Source: Myroides odoratus
GTDB lineage: Bacteria > Bacteroidota > Bacteroidia > Flavobacteriales > Flavobacteriaceae
DNA length: 64,000 nucleotides
Assembly (NCBI RefSeq): GCF_001549985.1
Contig: NZ_LROZ01000001.1
Location: forward strand, 310,001-374,000
Direction of reading: 5' to 3'
Of this stretch, positions 28,491-36,728 are shown one piece after another. The translations under genes were made by a program, and so were the position numbers. How positions within the stretch are numbered: position 1 is the stretch's first letter; every line of letters begins with the position of its first letter. The notes beneath the pieces were generated by a model. The model did no database searches. It was not told where the DNA came from and saw only the letters and a program-made list of their open reading frames with translations.

Positions 28491-30240
28491 TAATTAATTT
28501 AACAATTGAATTTATGTCTATTCCACAAATTTCTTGTTGTTCTCTTACGGTTGCATGTTCGATGAATACATCGGGCACACCTAAATTTTCAACTGGAATT
28601 CCTGGATAGTGTTGCGCTACAAATTGAGCAATCACACTTCCAAATCCTCCTTTTATTACACCATCTTCGATGGTTACAAGGCGTTCATGCGTTTGACAAA
28701 TGTGGTGTAGCTCTTCTTCATTTAATGGTTTTACAAACATAAAATGATAATGCGACCAATCTTCAGTCTCACATTTTTTAAAGGCTTCTATCACATTATT
28801 ACCAATAACTCCCGTAGAAATCATGGCAAATTTATTGCCTTTTCTTAATTTTTTAGTTATTGATACGTTAACTTTTTTGAATTCTTCTCGCCAATTGGAA
28901 TCTTTTACTCCTTTTCCTCTAGGATAGCGAATGGCCCAAGGAGTATCAATCCCCAATTGAACCGTATATAATAAATTGCGCAATTCTATTTCATCTAAAG
29001 GCGCAGCAATAACCATATTGGGAATGCAATTCAAGTAGGCTAAATCAAAAACCCCTTGATGTGTTGCACCGTCCTCCCCTACCAATCCTGCGCGATCCAA
29101 GCAAAAAACCACAGGTAATTTTTGCAGGGCTACATCGTGAATCAATTGATCATAGGCTCGTTGTAGAAATGTCGAGTAAATGGCACAATAGGGGATTAAT
29201 CCCTGCGTAGCCATTCCCGCAGCTAAAGTCACCGCATGTTGCTCCGCAATTCCAACATCTAGGGCACGTTCAGGAAAAGCTTCCATCATATATTTCATTG
29301 AACTTCCCGTAGGCATTGCGGGGGTAATCCCTACAATTAGCGGATTTTGTTCTGCCAATTCTACTAAGGTATGTCCAAATACATCCTGATACTTTGCCGG
29401 ATATTCTCCTTCTTCTTTGCGAATCAGCTCTCCTGTTGCACTATCAAATTTACCTGGAGCATGATATTTTACCTGATCTTCCTCCGCTTGTTTCAAGCCT
29501 TTTCCCTTAGTCGTAATGACATGTAGGAACTTAGGCCCTTGGTGTTGTTTTAACTTTGTTAATTCCTTGATTAACTGTTTTAGATTATGACCATCGACAG
29601 GCCCTCGATAATCAAAATGCAAGGATTTAATCATGTTATTTCGCTTGTGATTACGCCCTTCTTTCACCGCCGTTAAGTAATCCTTCAATGCGCCCACACT
29701 TGGATCAATTCCTATCGCATTATCATTTAAAATAACCAACATATTGGCATCACTCACCCCGGCATGATTGAGTCCTTCAAAGGCCATCCCAGCAGCAATA
29801 GAAGCATCTCCAATGACAGCGATATGTTGTTTGTTGTAGTCTCCCTTGAGTTTAGACGCAATCGCCATACCCAATACAGCAGAAATAGAAGTTGAGGAAT
29901 GCCCTACACCAAAAGCATCGTATATACTTTCAAAACGGTTGGGAAATCCACTCACCCCATCTTTTTGTCGATTGGTATGAAAATCCGCTTGACGTCCCGT
30001 TAACAGCTTATGTCCATATGCCTGATGCCCTACATCCCAAACCAATAAATCATTTGGGGTATCAAAAACATAATGCAAGGCAATTGTCAATTCAACAACG
30101 CCCAAACTTGCACCTAAATGTCCTTCCTTCGTGGCAACTATATCAATGATAAATCGTCGAATTTCAGCAGCTAGCACTTCCAACTGAGATAAACTCAAGG
30201 ATCTGATGTCTGAAGGATCTTTGATTTGTTCTAATAACAT
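28474..30240 (-). CDS. dxs: 1-deoxy-D-xylulose-5-phosphate synthase
   Basis: First enzyme of the MEP isoprenoid pathway, joining pyruvate and glyceraldehyde 3-phosphate with thiamine diphosphate. It has 588 residues, at the short end of the family. DVGHQAYGHKLLTGR near residues 69-83 and the glutamate in GIAEQHAVTLAAG near 330 are intact. The cofactor motif reads GDASIAAG rather than the textbook GDGAMTAG, a variant I believe is common in Flavobacteriia. It is first in an operon with the DUF3078 and barrel-protein genes and lies beside the repeat-rich 30.3-30.6 kb gap. Confidence 0.96.
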   Translation of the reverse strand: MLLEQIKDPSDIRSLSLSQLEVLAAEIRRFIIDIVATKEGHLGASLGVVELTIALHYVFDTPNDLLVWDVGHQAYGHKLLTGRQADFHTNRQKDGVSGFPNRFESIYDAFGVGHSSTSISAVLGMAIASKLKGDYNKQHIAVIGDASIAAGMAFEGLNHAGVSDANMLVILNDNAIGIDPSVGALKDYLTAVKEGRNHKRNNMIKSLHFDYRGPVDGHNLKQLIKELTKLKQHQGPKFLHVITTKGKGLKQAEEDQVKYHAPGKFDSATGELIRKEEGEYPAKYQDVFGHTLVELAEQNPLIVGITPAMPTGSSMKYMMEAFPERALDVGIAEQHAVTLAAGMATQGLIPYCAIYSTFLQRAYDQLIHDVALQKLPVVFCLDRAGLVGEDGATHQGVFDLAYLNCIPNMVIAAPLDEIELRNLLYTVQLGIDTPWAIRYPRGKGVKDSNWREEFKKVNVSITKKLRKGNKFAMISTGVIGNNVIEAFKKCETEDWSHYHFMFVKPLNEEELHHICQTHERLVTIEDGVIKGGFGSVIAQFVAQHYPGIPVENLGVPDVFIEHATVREQQEICGIDINSIVKLISESFE

Positions 30241-30270
30241 ACGACTATTTCTACTCTTTTATACAAAGAA

Positions 30271-30278
30271 CAAAATTA
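30271..30278 (-). promoter_or_regulatory. Candidate -7 box for dxs
   Basis: Minus strand reads TAATTTTG, 30 nt before the dxs ATG. No clear -33 element. Confidence 0.35.
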
Positions 30279-30329
30279 CAACTTTGTTTTTTGCTTTTCT
30301 GCTTTTTTGTTTTTTTGTGCGGTTTGCTT

Positions 30330-30441
30330 TTTGTTCTTTGCTCTTTGCTCTTTGCTCTTTGTTCTTTGCTCGTTGTTCGTTGCTCTTTGTTCTTTGCTCT
30401 TTGTTCTTTGCTCTTTGCTCGTTGTTCGTTGTTCGTTGTTC
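30330..30441 (+). repeat. Heptamer tandem array KTTGYTC (16 units)
   Basis: Sixteen consecutive 7-bp units of the form (T/G)TTG(C/T)TC with no break in phase, preceded by T-rich sequence. It lies in the 485-bp gap between dxs and tadA. The same unit recurs at 48847-48909. Confidence 0.95.
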
Positions 30442-30528
30442 TTTGTTAGAATAGCTCTAATATAGGAGAACCAACCAAAAGCTAATACTCACCACCCCAT
30501 ACCTAATCACAACCATCTCTACTTTTAC

Positions 30529-30584
30529 CCCATAACACTCAACCCATAACCCATAACCCATAACCCATAACCTATAACCAATCA
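30529..30584 (+). repeat. Heptamer tandem array CCCATAA (8 units)
   Basis: Eight 7-bp units, five exactly CCCATAA and three degenerate. Its complement is a rotation of the GGGTTAT unit at 53693-53769, so the two loci carry the same repeat in opposite orientation. Confidence 0.9.
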
Positions 30585-30600
30585 ATCCCTATTTTCTCAT

Positions 30601-30632
30601 CGCCTCACCTTCTCACCCTCTTACCCTTTACC
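30601..30632 (+). repeat. Octamer array, CGCCTCAC-type
   Basis: Four degenerate 8-bp units (CGCCTCAC, CTTCTCAC, CCTCTTAC, CCTTTACC) that match the better-kept octamer array at 53783-53862. Confidence 0.65.
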
Positions 30633-30697
30633 GACACCAATCTCCCCCTAAATAGTGATTTTTTAACATTATCGAAAAACCGAAAACCTTTTTCAAT

Positions 30698-30705
30698 TAA
30701 CTTTG
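30698..30705 (+). promoter_or_regulatory. -7 box for tadA
   Basis: TAACTTTG matches TAnnTTTG and ends 20 nt before the tadA ATG. Confidence 0.45.
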
Positions 30706-30725
30706 CTACAATTAACAAAAAGAGG

Positions 30726-31163
30726 ATGGATATTTTTACGGATGAATATTTTATGCGCATTGCTTTAAGTGAAGCTAAAATTGCCTTTGAAAAAGGAGAG
30801 ATTCCCGTTGGGGCGATTGTTGTTTCTGATCAAAAGATTATTGCTAAATGTCATAATCTCACGGAATTACTTCATGATGTTACCGCGCATGCAGAATTGC
30901 AAGCCGTTTCTTCTGCCGCAAACTATTTAGATGCTAAATATCTGAAATCATGCACTTTATTTGTAACTTTAGAACCCTGTCAGATGTGTGCGGGTGCCTT
31001 ATATTGGAGCCAAGTTTCACGCGTAGTCTGGGGAGCAAGTGATGAAAAAAGAGGATTTCAAACGATGGGTGGACAACTTCATCCTAAAACAAAAGTGACT
31101 GCTGGAATTTTAGCCGATGAATGTGCAGAACTTATGCGTTCATTTTTTGAGAAAAAAAGATAA
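30726..31163 (+). CDS. tadA: tRNA-specific adenosine deaminase (TadA family)
   Basis: Zinc deaminase that converts adenosine 34 to inosine in tRNA-Arg, or a close nucleoside deaminase. It has 145 residues. Zinc ligands and catalytic glutamate are intact: His55 and Glu57 in HAE, Cys85 and Cys88 in PCQMC. Size and the YWSQVSRVVWGASDEKRG segment fit TadA; guanine deaminases of the same fold are the alternative. It is followed 14 bp later by the alpha-2-macroglobulin gene and may share its transcript. Confidence 0.9.
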   Translation: MDIFTDEYFMRIALSEAKIAFEKGEIPVGAIVVSDQKIIAKCHNLTELLHDVTAHAELQAVSSAANYLDAKYLKSCTLFVTLEPCQMCAGALYWSQVSRVVWGASDEKRGFQTMGGQLHPKTKVTAGILADECAELMRSFFEKKR

Positions 31164-31177
31164 AACTATAAAAAGCT

Positions 31178-34100
31178 ATGAAAAACAAAATTGTATTAAC
31201 CGTAGTCTGTCTGCTTTTAGCCTTTCTACAGGCTTGTAAAAAAGACGCTACACAGGATTTTCCTTTATCGGATCCCAAAGATTTTAGCGAATACATCAGC
31301 GCTTTTACCACAGGAATGATTTCCTCCAAATCGCCGATCGATATTGCCTTAACCAAAAACTGGGGTGAATGGCAAGATCAACAAGAAGTTGATGCTAAAT
31401 TTTTCACCATTTCACCTGCTGTGAAGGGAAAATTACACTATTTGGCTAATCAAACCTTGCGTTTTGAACCTGCTGAACGCTTAAAACAAGACCAGAAATA
31501 TTACATTACTTTTCATTTAGGAAAGTTAACCAAGGTAGAAGAAGATCAACAAACCTTTTCTTTCTTAGTGCATACGGTACCTCAACAGTTTACTACTGAA
31601 TTTGCAGACTTACAATCTACAGACAAAGATACCTACATGCTCAATGGAGTGATTAAATCAAGTGATTGGATTAGTACAGAAACCATCAAAAAGATTGCAA
31701 CAGCTCAACAAGGAAAGCTAGCAGTAGAACTTTCTTTTCAAACCAATGATGCCCAAGAAGCCAAGGAATTCCCTTTTAGCATTCGCGGCATTAAACGTCA
31801 AAAAGAAAGCAGCGAATTGACCTTAACGATAGATGCTAAAGCGATTCAATTGGAACAAAAGTCAATACAAACTTTTGATATTCCTGCAAAAGATGTCTTT
31901 CTTGTACACCAAGTACTGACAACTATTGGGGATAACCACGCTTTTGCTATTAACTTTTCCAATCCCATCAAAAAGAATCAAAACTTAGAGGGATTAATCC
32001 GCTTACAAGGGTTGGAAAGCTTGCCTCTTACTTTTTTAGTGGAAGGAAACTTAATTAAAGTATACAGTGAAAAAACACTTCCTGAAGAGGTAACTCTAGT
32101 GGTTCAAGAAGGAATCAGCGATAGCTATGCCAATAAACTAAGCAATAACTATACGGAAAACATCACGTTTGCTATTCCCAAACCAGAAGTGCAATTATTG
32201 CAAAATGGAACAATTCTCCCTTCCTCAGAGAATTTAAAAATCAACTTTAAAGCAACCTCTTTAAAAGCGGTTGATGTTAAGGTTTATAAAGTATTTCAAA
32301 ACAATATTTTACAATTCTTACAATCCAATAATCTGGATGGTTCGTATTCTTTATACACGGTTGCAGCACCGATTGCTAAAACAACAATAGAATTGACAAA
32401 CCCAGATCCAAAAGCACTATTGCGTTGGAATGCTTATGCATTAGATTTATCAACGTTAATCAAGCCTGATCCAGGAGCCATTTACCATGTGAAGTTTTCT
32501 TTCAAAAAAGCATATGCAATCAATTGTGAAACAAATGGAGAGGAAGAAATCGAAATGGAAGAAGAAGAATTATCACCTGAAGATGATGAATATGAATATT
32601 ACTATCGTTATTATCCTTGGGAAGAAAAAGAAGATCCTTGTTCAGATGCTTACTACTACTATATGCAAATGCCTTCAACAAATGTACTAGCTAGTGATTT
32701 AGCACTTATTGTAAAAGGAGGGAATGACAATGTATATACTGCTGTTGTAACCAATATTTTAACGACAGCCCCAGTGAATGGAGCAACAGTTGAATTTTAT
32801 AGCTATCAACAACAGTTACTAGCGACAGCAAAAACGGATAATGAAGGAATTGCCAAAGTCAATTTAGGAAAGAACAAAGCTTATTTTGCTATTGCAAAAC
32901 AAGACAACAATACAACGTACATTAAAATCGATCAAGCAAATGCGCTTTCTGTTAGTAATTACGATGTAGATGGTACAACCTTACAAAAGGGGATGAATGG
33001 TTATGTATATACAGAACGCGGTGTTTGGCGCCCTGGAGATTACATCCACCTTGGTTTTATCTTGGATGACATTGCCAATCCGCTACCCGAAAACCATCCG
33101 ATTAAATTGACGTTATCTGATCCGTTTGGAAAAGTAACAGAGCAAATGGTTCAAAAGAAGAATGAAGCCAATCACTATGCATTTAAAATCAAAACAGATG
33201 CCGAAGCACCTACAGGAAACTGGGAAGCCGTGATTCAAGTGGGGGGAGCTAAGTTTTACAAACGCATAAAAGTAGAAACAATCAAACCTAACCGTTTAAA
33301 AATCAAAAATAATGCAGAAGGAAAAGTTATTACTTCTGATTATTACAACAAGCAAATTGATTACAACGTAGAATGGTTACAGGGAAGTACAGCTAAGAAT
33401 CTAAGAGCAGAAGTACAGATTAAATTACTGCCTGAACAAACTACATTTAAAACGTATCCAAACTATCGTTTCAACAATAGTTTGTCTTCCTATGCAACAG
33501 AAGATATCAATGTATATTCTGGAAGAACCAATGAAAGCGGAGCCTTTTCTTTCGCTTTAAATTTGAAGAATACAGTAGAAAACTCAGCGATGTTAAAAGC
33601 CATTTTAACAACCAAAGTATATGAAAACGGTGGAGATGTATCTACGGATGTATCTACATTGACCTACTCTCCTTATGCTAGCTATGTAGGTATTAAAGCA
33701 CCTGAGGCTAATAAATACGGGTATTACGAAACAGATAAACCCTTAGATTTTTCAATCGTAACGGTTGATAGTGAAGGAAAAGCATTAGGTCAAAATGTAC
33801 GCATAGACGTCTATAGAAAAAAAGGATACTGGTGGTGGAGCTCCAATGAGTATGGAGTATCTAATTACAATGCTTCAGAGTATTACAGCTTATATAGCTC
33901 AGATGAGATTAGTACTTCATCAAAAGGAGGAACGAAATACGAATTAAAAATTCCCGAACAAGATTGGGGGAATTACGAAGTGGTATTAACCAATTTAAAC
34001 AGTGGACATATTGCTTCACAACAAGTATATGTAGATTGGCCCTATTGGTCAGCCAAAACCAAACACAAGGAAGGCAAAGATGCAATAGCACTTTCTATTG

Positions 34101-36673
34101 CAACAGACAAAAAAGAATATACCGTAGGTGAAAAAGTAAACCTGTCTTTCCCATCAAGTGAAGGTGGACGAGCTTTAGTTTCTGTTGAAAGTGGTAGTAG
34201 TGTTTTATCTACACATTGGGTACAAACCAAACAAGGAGAAACAACCTTTGAACTACCTACGACAGCTGCAATGGCACCAAACGCTTATATCAATATTACG
34301 TTGATTCAACCACATGCGTATACGATCAATAATGCTCCTATCCGCCTCTATGGTATCGCTCCAATTAGCGTATACAATAAAAAGACCAAGTTAGAGCCTG
34401 AGATTATCATGCCTGACAAATTGCGTCCAGAAGAAAAATTTACTTTAAAAGTAAAAGAGAAAAATGGAAGCAAAATGACATATACCATCGCTATCGTTGA
34501 AGATGGTTTATTGGATTTAACGCGTTTCAAAACACCAACTCCTTGGCAGAATTTCTACAGCAAAGCAGCTTTAGGAGTTCGTACATGGGATGTTTTTGAC
34601 TATATCATTGGAGCCTATGGCGGAACCATCAACCAAGTATTTAGCATTGGTGGGGATGAGGATCTAGGCGCGGGTCAGGTGAAAAAAGCCAATCGCTTTA
34701 AACCAGTTGTTATTTTCTCGGGTCCACACACCTTAGAAAAAGGGAAGACGGCTTCTCATGAAATTAAACTGCCTAAATATATTGGATCAGTTCGAACCAT
34801 GATTGTGGCTTCAAATACAGAAAACAGAGCCTACGGAAATACAGACAAAACGGTAAAAGTGAATAATCCGTTGATGATTTTAGGTTCCTTACCACGCAGA
34901 GCTGTTCCTGGAGAGAAAATCACACTCCCAGTTACCGTATTCGCTATGGAGAATCACGTCAAAAACGTACAGATTTCCGTTAAAACAGATGATAAATTCA
35001 AAATTAGTGGTTCTTCAACTCAACAGCTGACATTCAGTGAACCTGATGAGAAGATTGCCTATTTTGAACTAGAAGTAGCCAATAAAACAGGAATTTCTAA
35101 AATTGAAATTGAAGCCACTTCTGGAAAAGAAAAAGCTACATATAGCATTGAATTGGATGTACTCAATCCAAATCCTGTAACAACACGTACAGAAATTGTG
35201 AGTATTGATCCTCAAAGTGAAGCCAACTTAGATTGGAATCCATTTGGTATTGCCGGAAGCAACAAAGCAACCTTAGAGCTTTCCGCTTTCCCGAATATCA
35301 ATTTAACTTCGCGTTTAAATTACTTGATTACCTTCCCACACGGATGTACAGAGCAAATCACTTCGGGAGTATTCCCTCAGCTGTATCTCGGTGATTTAAT
35401 CACGTTGGATGAGAGTAAAAAACAAAGCATTCAGCGCAATGTGAACGAAGGAATCCAACGCTTAGCACAGCGTCAATTCTCTGATGGAGGATTTGCGTAC
35501 TGGCCTGGTAATAGCTATGCGGATGATTGGGCCACTTCTTATGTAGGACATTTCTACCTTGAAGCGGAGAAGAAAGGATATGCTCTCCCTGTAAATAGTA
35601 AATCCAATTGGATTTCCTATCAACAGAAAATGGCACGTCAATGGAAATCTAATACGCGTTATAATACTGATTTTGCACAAGCGTATCGTCTATACACATT
35701 AGCTTTAGCAGGGCAACCCGATATCGCTTCGATGAACCGATTAAGAGAAACACAAGGAATCTCTACGAATACCAAATTCCGTTTAGCTGCCGCCTATGCA
35801 TTAGCAGGACAAAAAGAAGCTGCTCAAAAATTAATCGCCAATCTTTCTTTAGATGAGATTGCAGGTTATTCGTACTACGGTTCTTATGAAAGAAACTTAG
35901 CCATGGTTTTAGAAACGATGATTTACAGCAATGGCAATAAGATGAAAACCCACGAATACGCGATTGAATTAGCAAATAAATTGGGATCATCTCAATGGAT
36001 GAGTACACAAACTACAGCTTATGCTTTAAATGCAATCGCAAGCTATGTGAATGTACACAAACCAAGTGATGGAATTAATACGCTCTATACTTATAACGGA
36101 CAAGCTACAACAGTTAATACAGCAAAAGCTATGGTTCATGCTGAATTGAAAAACATCAAATCGAGTAATAACCTAGCGGTTCAAAATAAGAGTAATGCTA
36201 TACTGTATGCTCGTTTAACATCGAGTGGTATTTTACCTGTTGGACAAGAACAAGCCGATCAGAGTAACTTAGCGATTAAAACAACGTATCGCGCGACAAA
36301 TGGCCTTGTGATTAACCCTGCAAGTTTACAACAAGGAACTGAATTTATTTGTGATATTACAATTTCAAACACAAGTAACCGCAGTATTGAAAACGTAGCT
36401 TTAACCCATATTGTCCCTTCAGGATGGGAGATTGTCAATTTGCGTTATACGGATGCTGGAGGAGCAGAAAATCAAGTGGATTACACTGACATTCGCGATG
36501 ATCGCTCTCTGTTCTATTTTACCTTACATGCAAATACTACAAAAACACTGAAAGTGACATTAAATGCATCGTATTTAGGAAACTACTATCTTCCAGGAAT
36601 ACAAGCTAATGCCATGTATGACAATGCCTACCGTTGTCGAACTATTGGTCAATGGGTAGAAGTAATTAAATAA
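31178..36673 (+). CDS. Alpha-2-macroglobulin family lipoprotein
   Basis: Large periplasmic protease trap of 1831 residues, thought to snare foreign proteases and act with PBP1C in envelope repair (family knowledge). A lipoprotein signal ends LLAFLQAC, anchoring it in a membrane. Many Ig-like macroglobulin domains follow; the thioester motif CTEQ is intact (Cys1390-Gln1393, in PHGCTEQITS), within an alpha/alpha toroid. The bait region cannot be placed exactly. An acidic, tyrosine-rich segment (about residues 450-488, flanked by Cys450 and Cys488) is unusual. pbpC follows after a 12-bp hairpin, the classical pairing. Confidence 0.93.
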   Translation: MKNKIVLTVVCLLLAFLQACKKDATQDFPLSDPKDFSEYISAFTTGMISSKSPIDIALTKNWGEWQDQQEVDAKFFTISPAVKGKLHYLANQTLRFEPAERLKQDQKYYITFHLGKLTKVEEDQQTFSFLVHTVPQQFTTEFADLQSTDKDTYMLNGVIKSSDWISTETIKKIATAQQGKLAVELSFQTNDAQEAKEFPFSIRGIKRQKESSELTLTIDAKAIQLEQKSIQTFDIPAKDVFLVHQVLTTIGDNHAFAINFSNPIKKNQNLEGLIRLQGLESLPLTFLVEGNLIKVYSEKTLPEEVTLVVQEGISDSYANKLSNNYTENITFAIPKPEVQLLQNGTILPSSENLKINFKATSLKAVDVKVYKVFQNNILQFLQSNNLDGSYSLYTVAAPIAKTTIELTNPDPKALLRWNAYALDLSTLIKPDPGAIYHVKFSFKKAYAINCETNGEEEIEMEEEELSPEDDEYEYYYRYYPWEEKEDPCSDAYYYYMQMPSTNVLASDLALIVKGGNDNVYTAVVTNILTTAPVNGATVEFYSYQQQLLATAKTDNEGIAKVNLGKNKAYFAIAKQDNNTTYIKIDQANALSVSNYDVDGTTLQKGMNGYVYTERGVWRPGDYIHLGFILDDIANPLPENHPIKLTLSDPFGKVTEQMVQKKNEANHYAFKIKTDAEAPTGNWEAVIQVGGAKFYKRIKVETIKPNRLKIKNNAEGKVITSDYYNKQIDYNVEWLQGSTAKNLRAEVQIKLLPEQTTFKTYPNYRFNNSLSSYATEDINVYSGRTNESGAFSFALNLKNTVENSAMLKAILTTKVYENGGDVSTDVSTLTYSPYASYVGIKAPEANKYGYYETDKPLDFSIVTVDSEGKALGQNVRIDVYRKKGYWWWSSNEYGVSNYNASEYYSLYSSDEISTSSKGGTKYELKIPEQDWGNYEVVLTNLNSGHIASQQVYVDWPYWSAKTKHKEGKDAIALSIATDKKEYTVGEKVNLSFPSSEGGRALVSVESGSSVLSTHWVQTKQGETTFELPTTAAMAPNAYINITLIQPHAYTINNAPIRLYGIAPISVYNKKTKLEPEIIMPDKLRPEEKFTLKVKEKNGSKMTYTIAIVEDGLLDLTRFKTPTPWQNFYSKAALGVRTWDVFDYIIGAYGGTINQVFSIGGDEDLGAGQVKKANRFKPVVIFSGPHTLEKGKTASHEIKLPKYIGSVRTMIVASNTENRAYGNTDKTVKVNNPLMILGSLPRRAVPGEKITLPVTVFAMENHVKNVQISVKTDDKFKISGSSTQQLTFSEPDEKIAYFELEVANKTGISKIEIEATSGKEKATYSIELDVLNPNPVTTRTEIVSIDPQSEANLDWNPFGIAGSNKATLELSAFPNINLTSRLNYLITFPHGCTEQITSGVFPQLYLGDLITLDESKKQSIQRNVNEGIQRLAQRQFSDGGFAYWPGNSYADDWATSYVGHFYLEAEKKGYALPVNSKSNWISYQQKMARQWKSNTRYNTDFAQAYRLYTLALAGQPDIASMNRLRETQGISTNTKFRLAAAYALAGQKEAAQKLIANLSLDEIAGYSYYGSYERNLAMVLETMIYSNGNKMKTHEYAIELANKLGSSQWMSTQTTAYALNAIASYVNVHKPSDGINTLYTYNGQATTVNTAKAMVHAELKNIKSSNNLAVQNKSNAILYARLTSSGILPVGQEQADQSNLAIKTTYRATNGLVINPASLQQGTEFICDITISNTSNRSIENVALTHIVPSGWEIVNLRYTDAGGAENQVDYTDIRDDRSLFYFTLHANTTKTLKVTLNASYLGNYYLPGIQANAMYDNAYRCRTIGQWVEVIK

Positions 36674-36694
36674 AGGATAACTAAAATCAAGATA

Positions 36695-36720
36695 AATACA
36701 GGGATAACTATCCCTGTATT
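36695..36720 (+). terminator. Hairpin between the macroglobulin gene and pbpC
   Basis: Arms AATACAGGGATA / TATCCCTGTATT nearly abut (2-nt loop as written) and are followed by GCTTTTAT. The pbpC ATG is only 8 nt downstream, so it may attenuate transcription or influence pbpC translation rather than end the operon. Confidence 0.55.
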
Positions 36721-36728
36721 GCTTTTAT

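Noticed and set aside
30206-30454. Open frame with repeated FALCSL-type peptide
   Set aside because: It is the translation of the heptamer array; a 7-bp repeat gives a 7-residue peptide repeat in any open frame. No conserved start or ribosome site.
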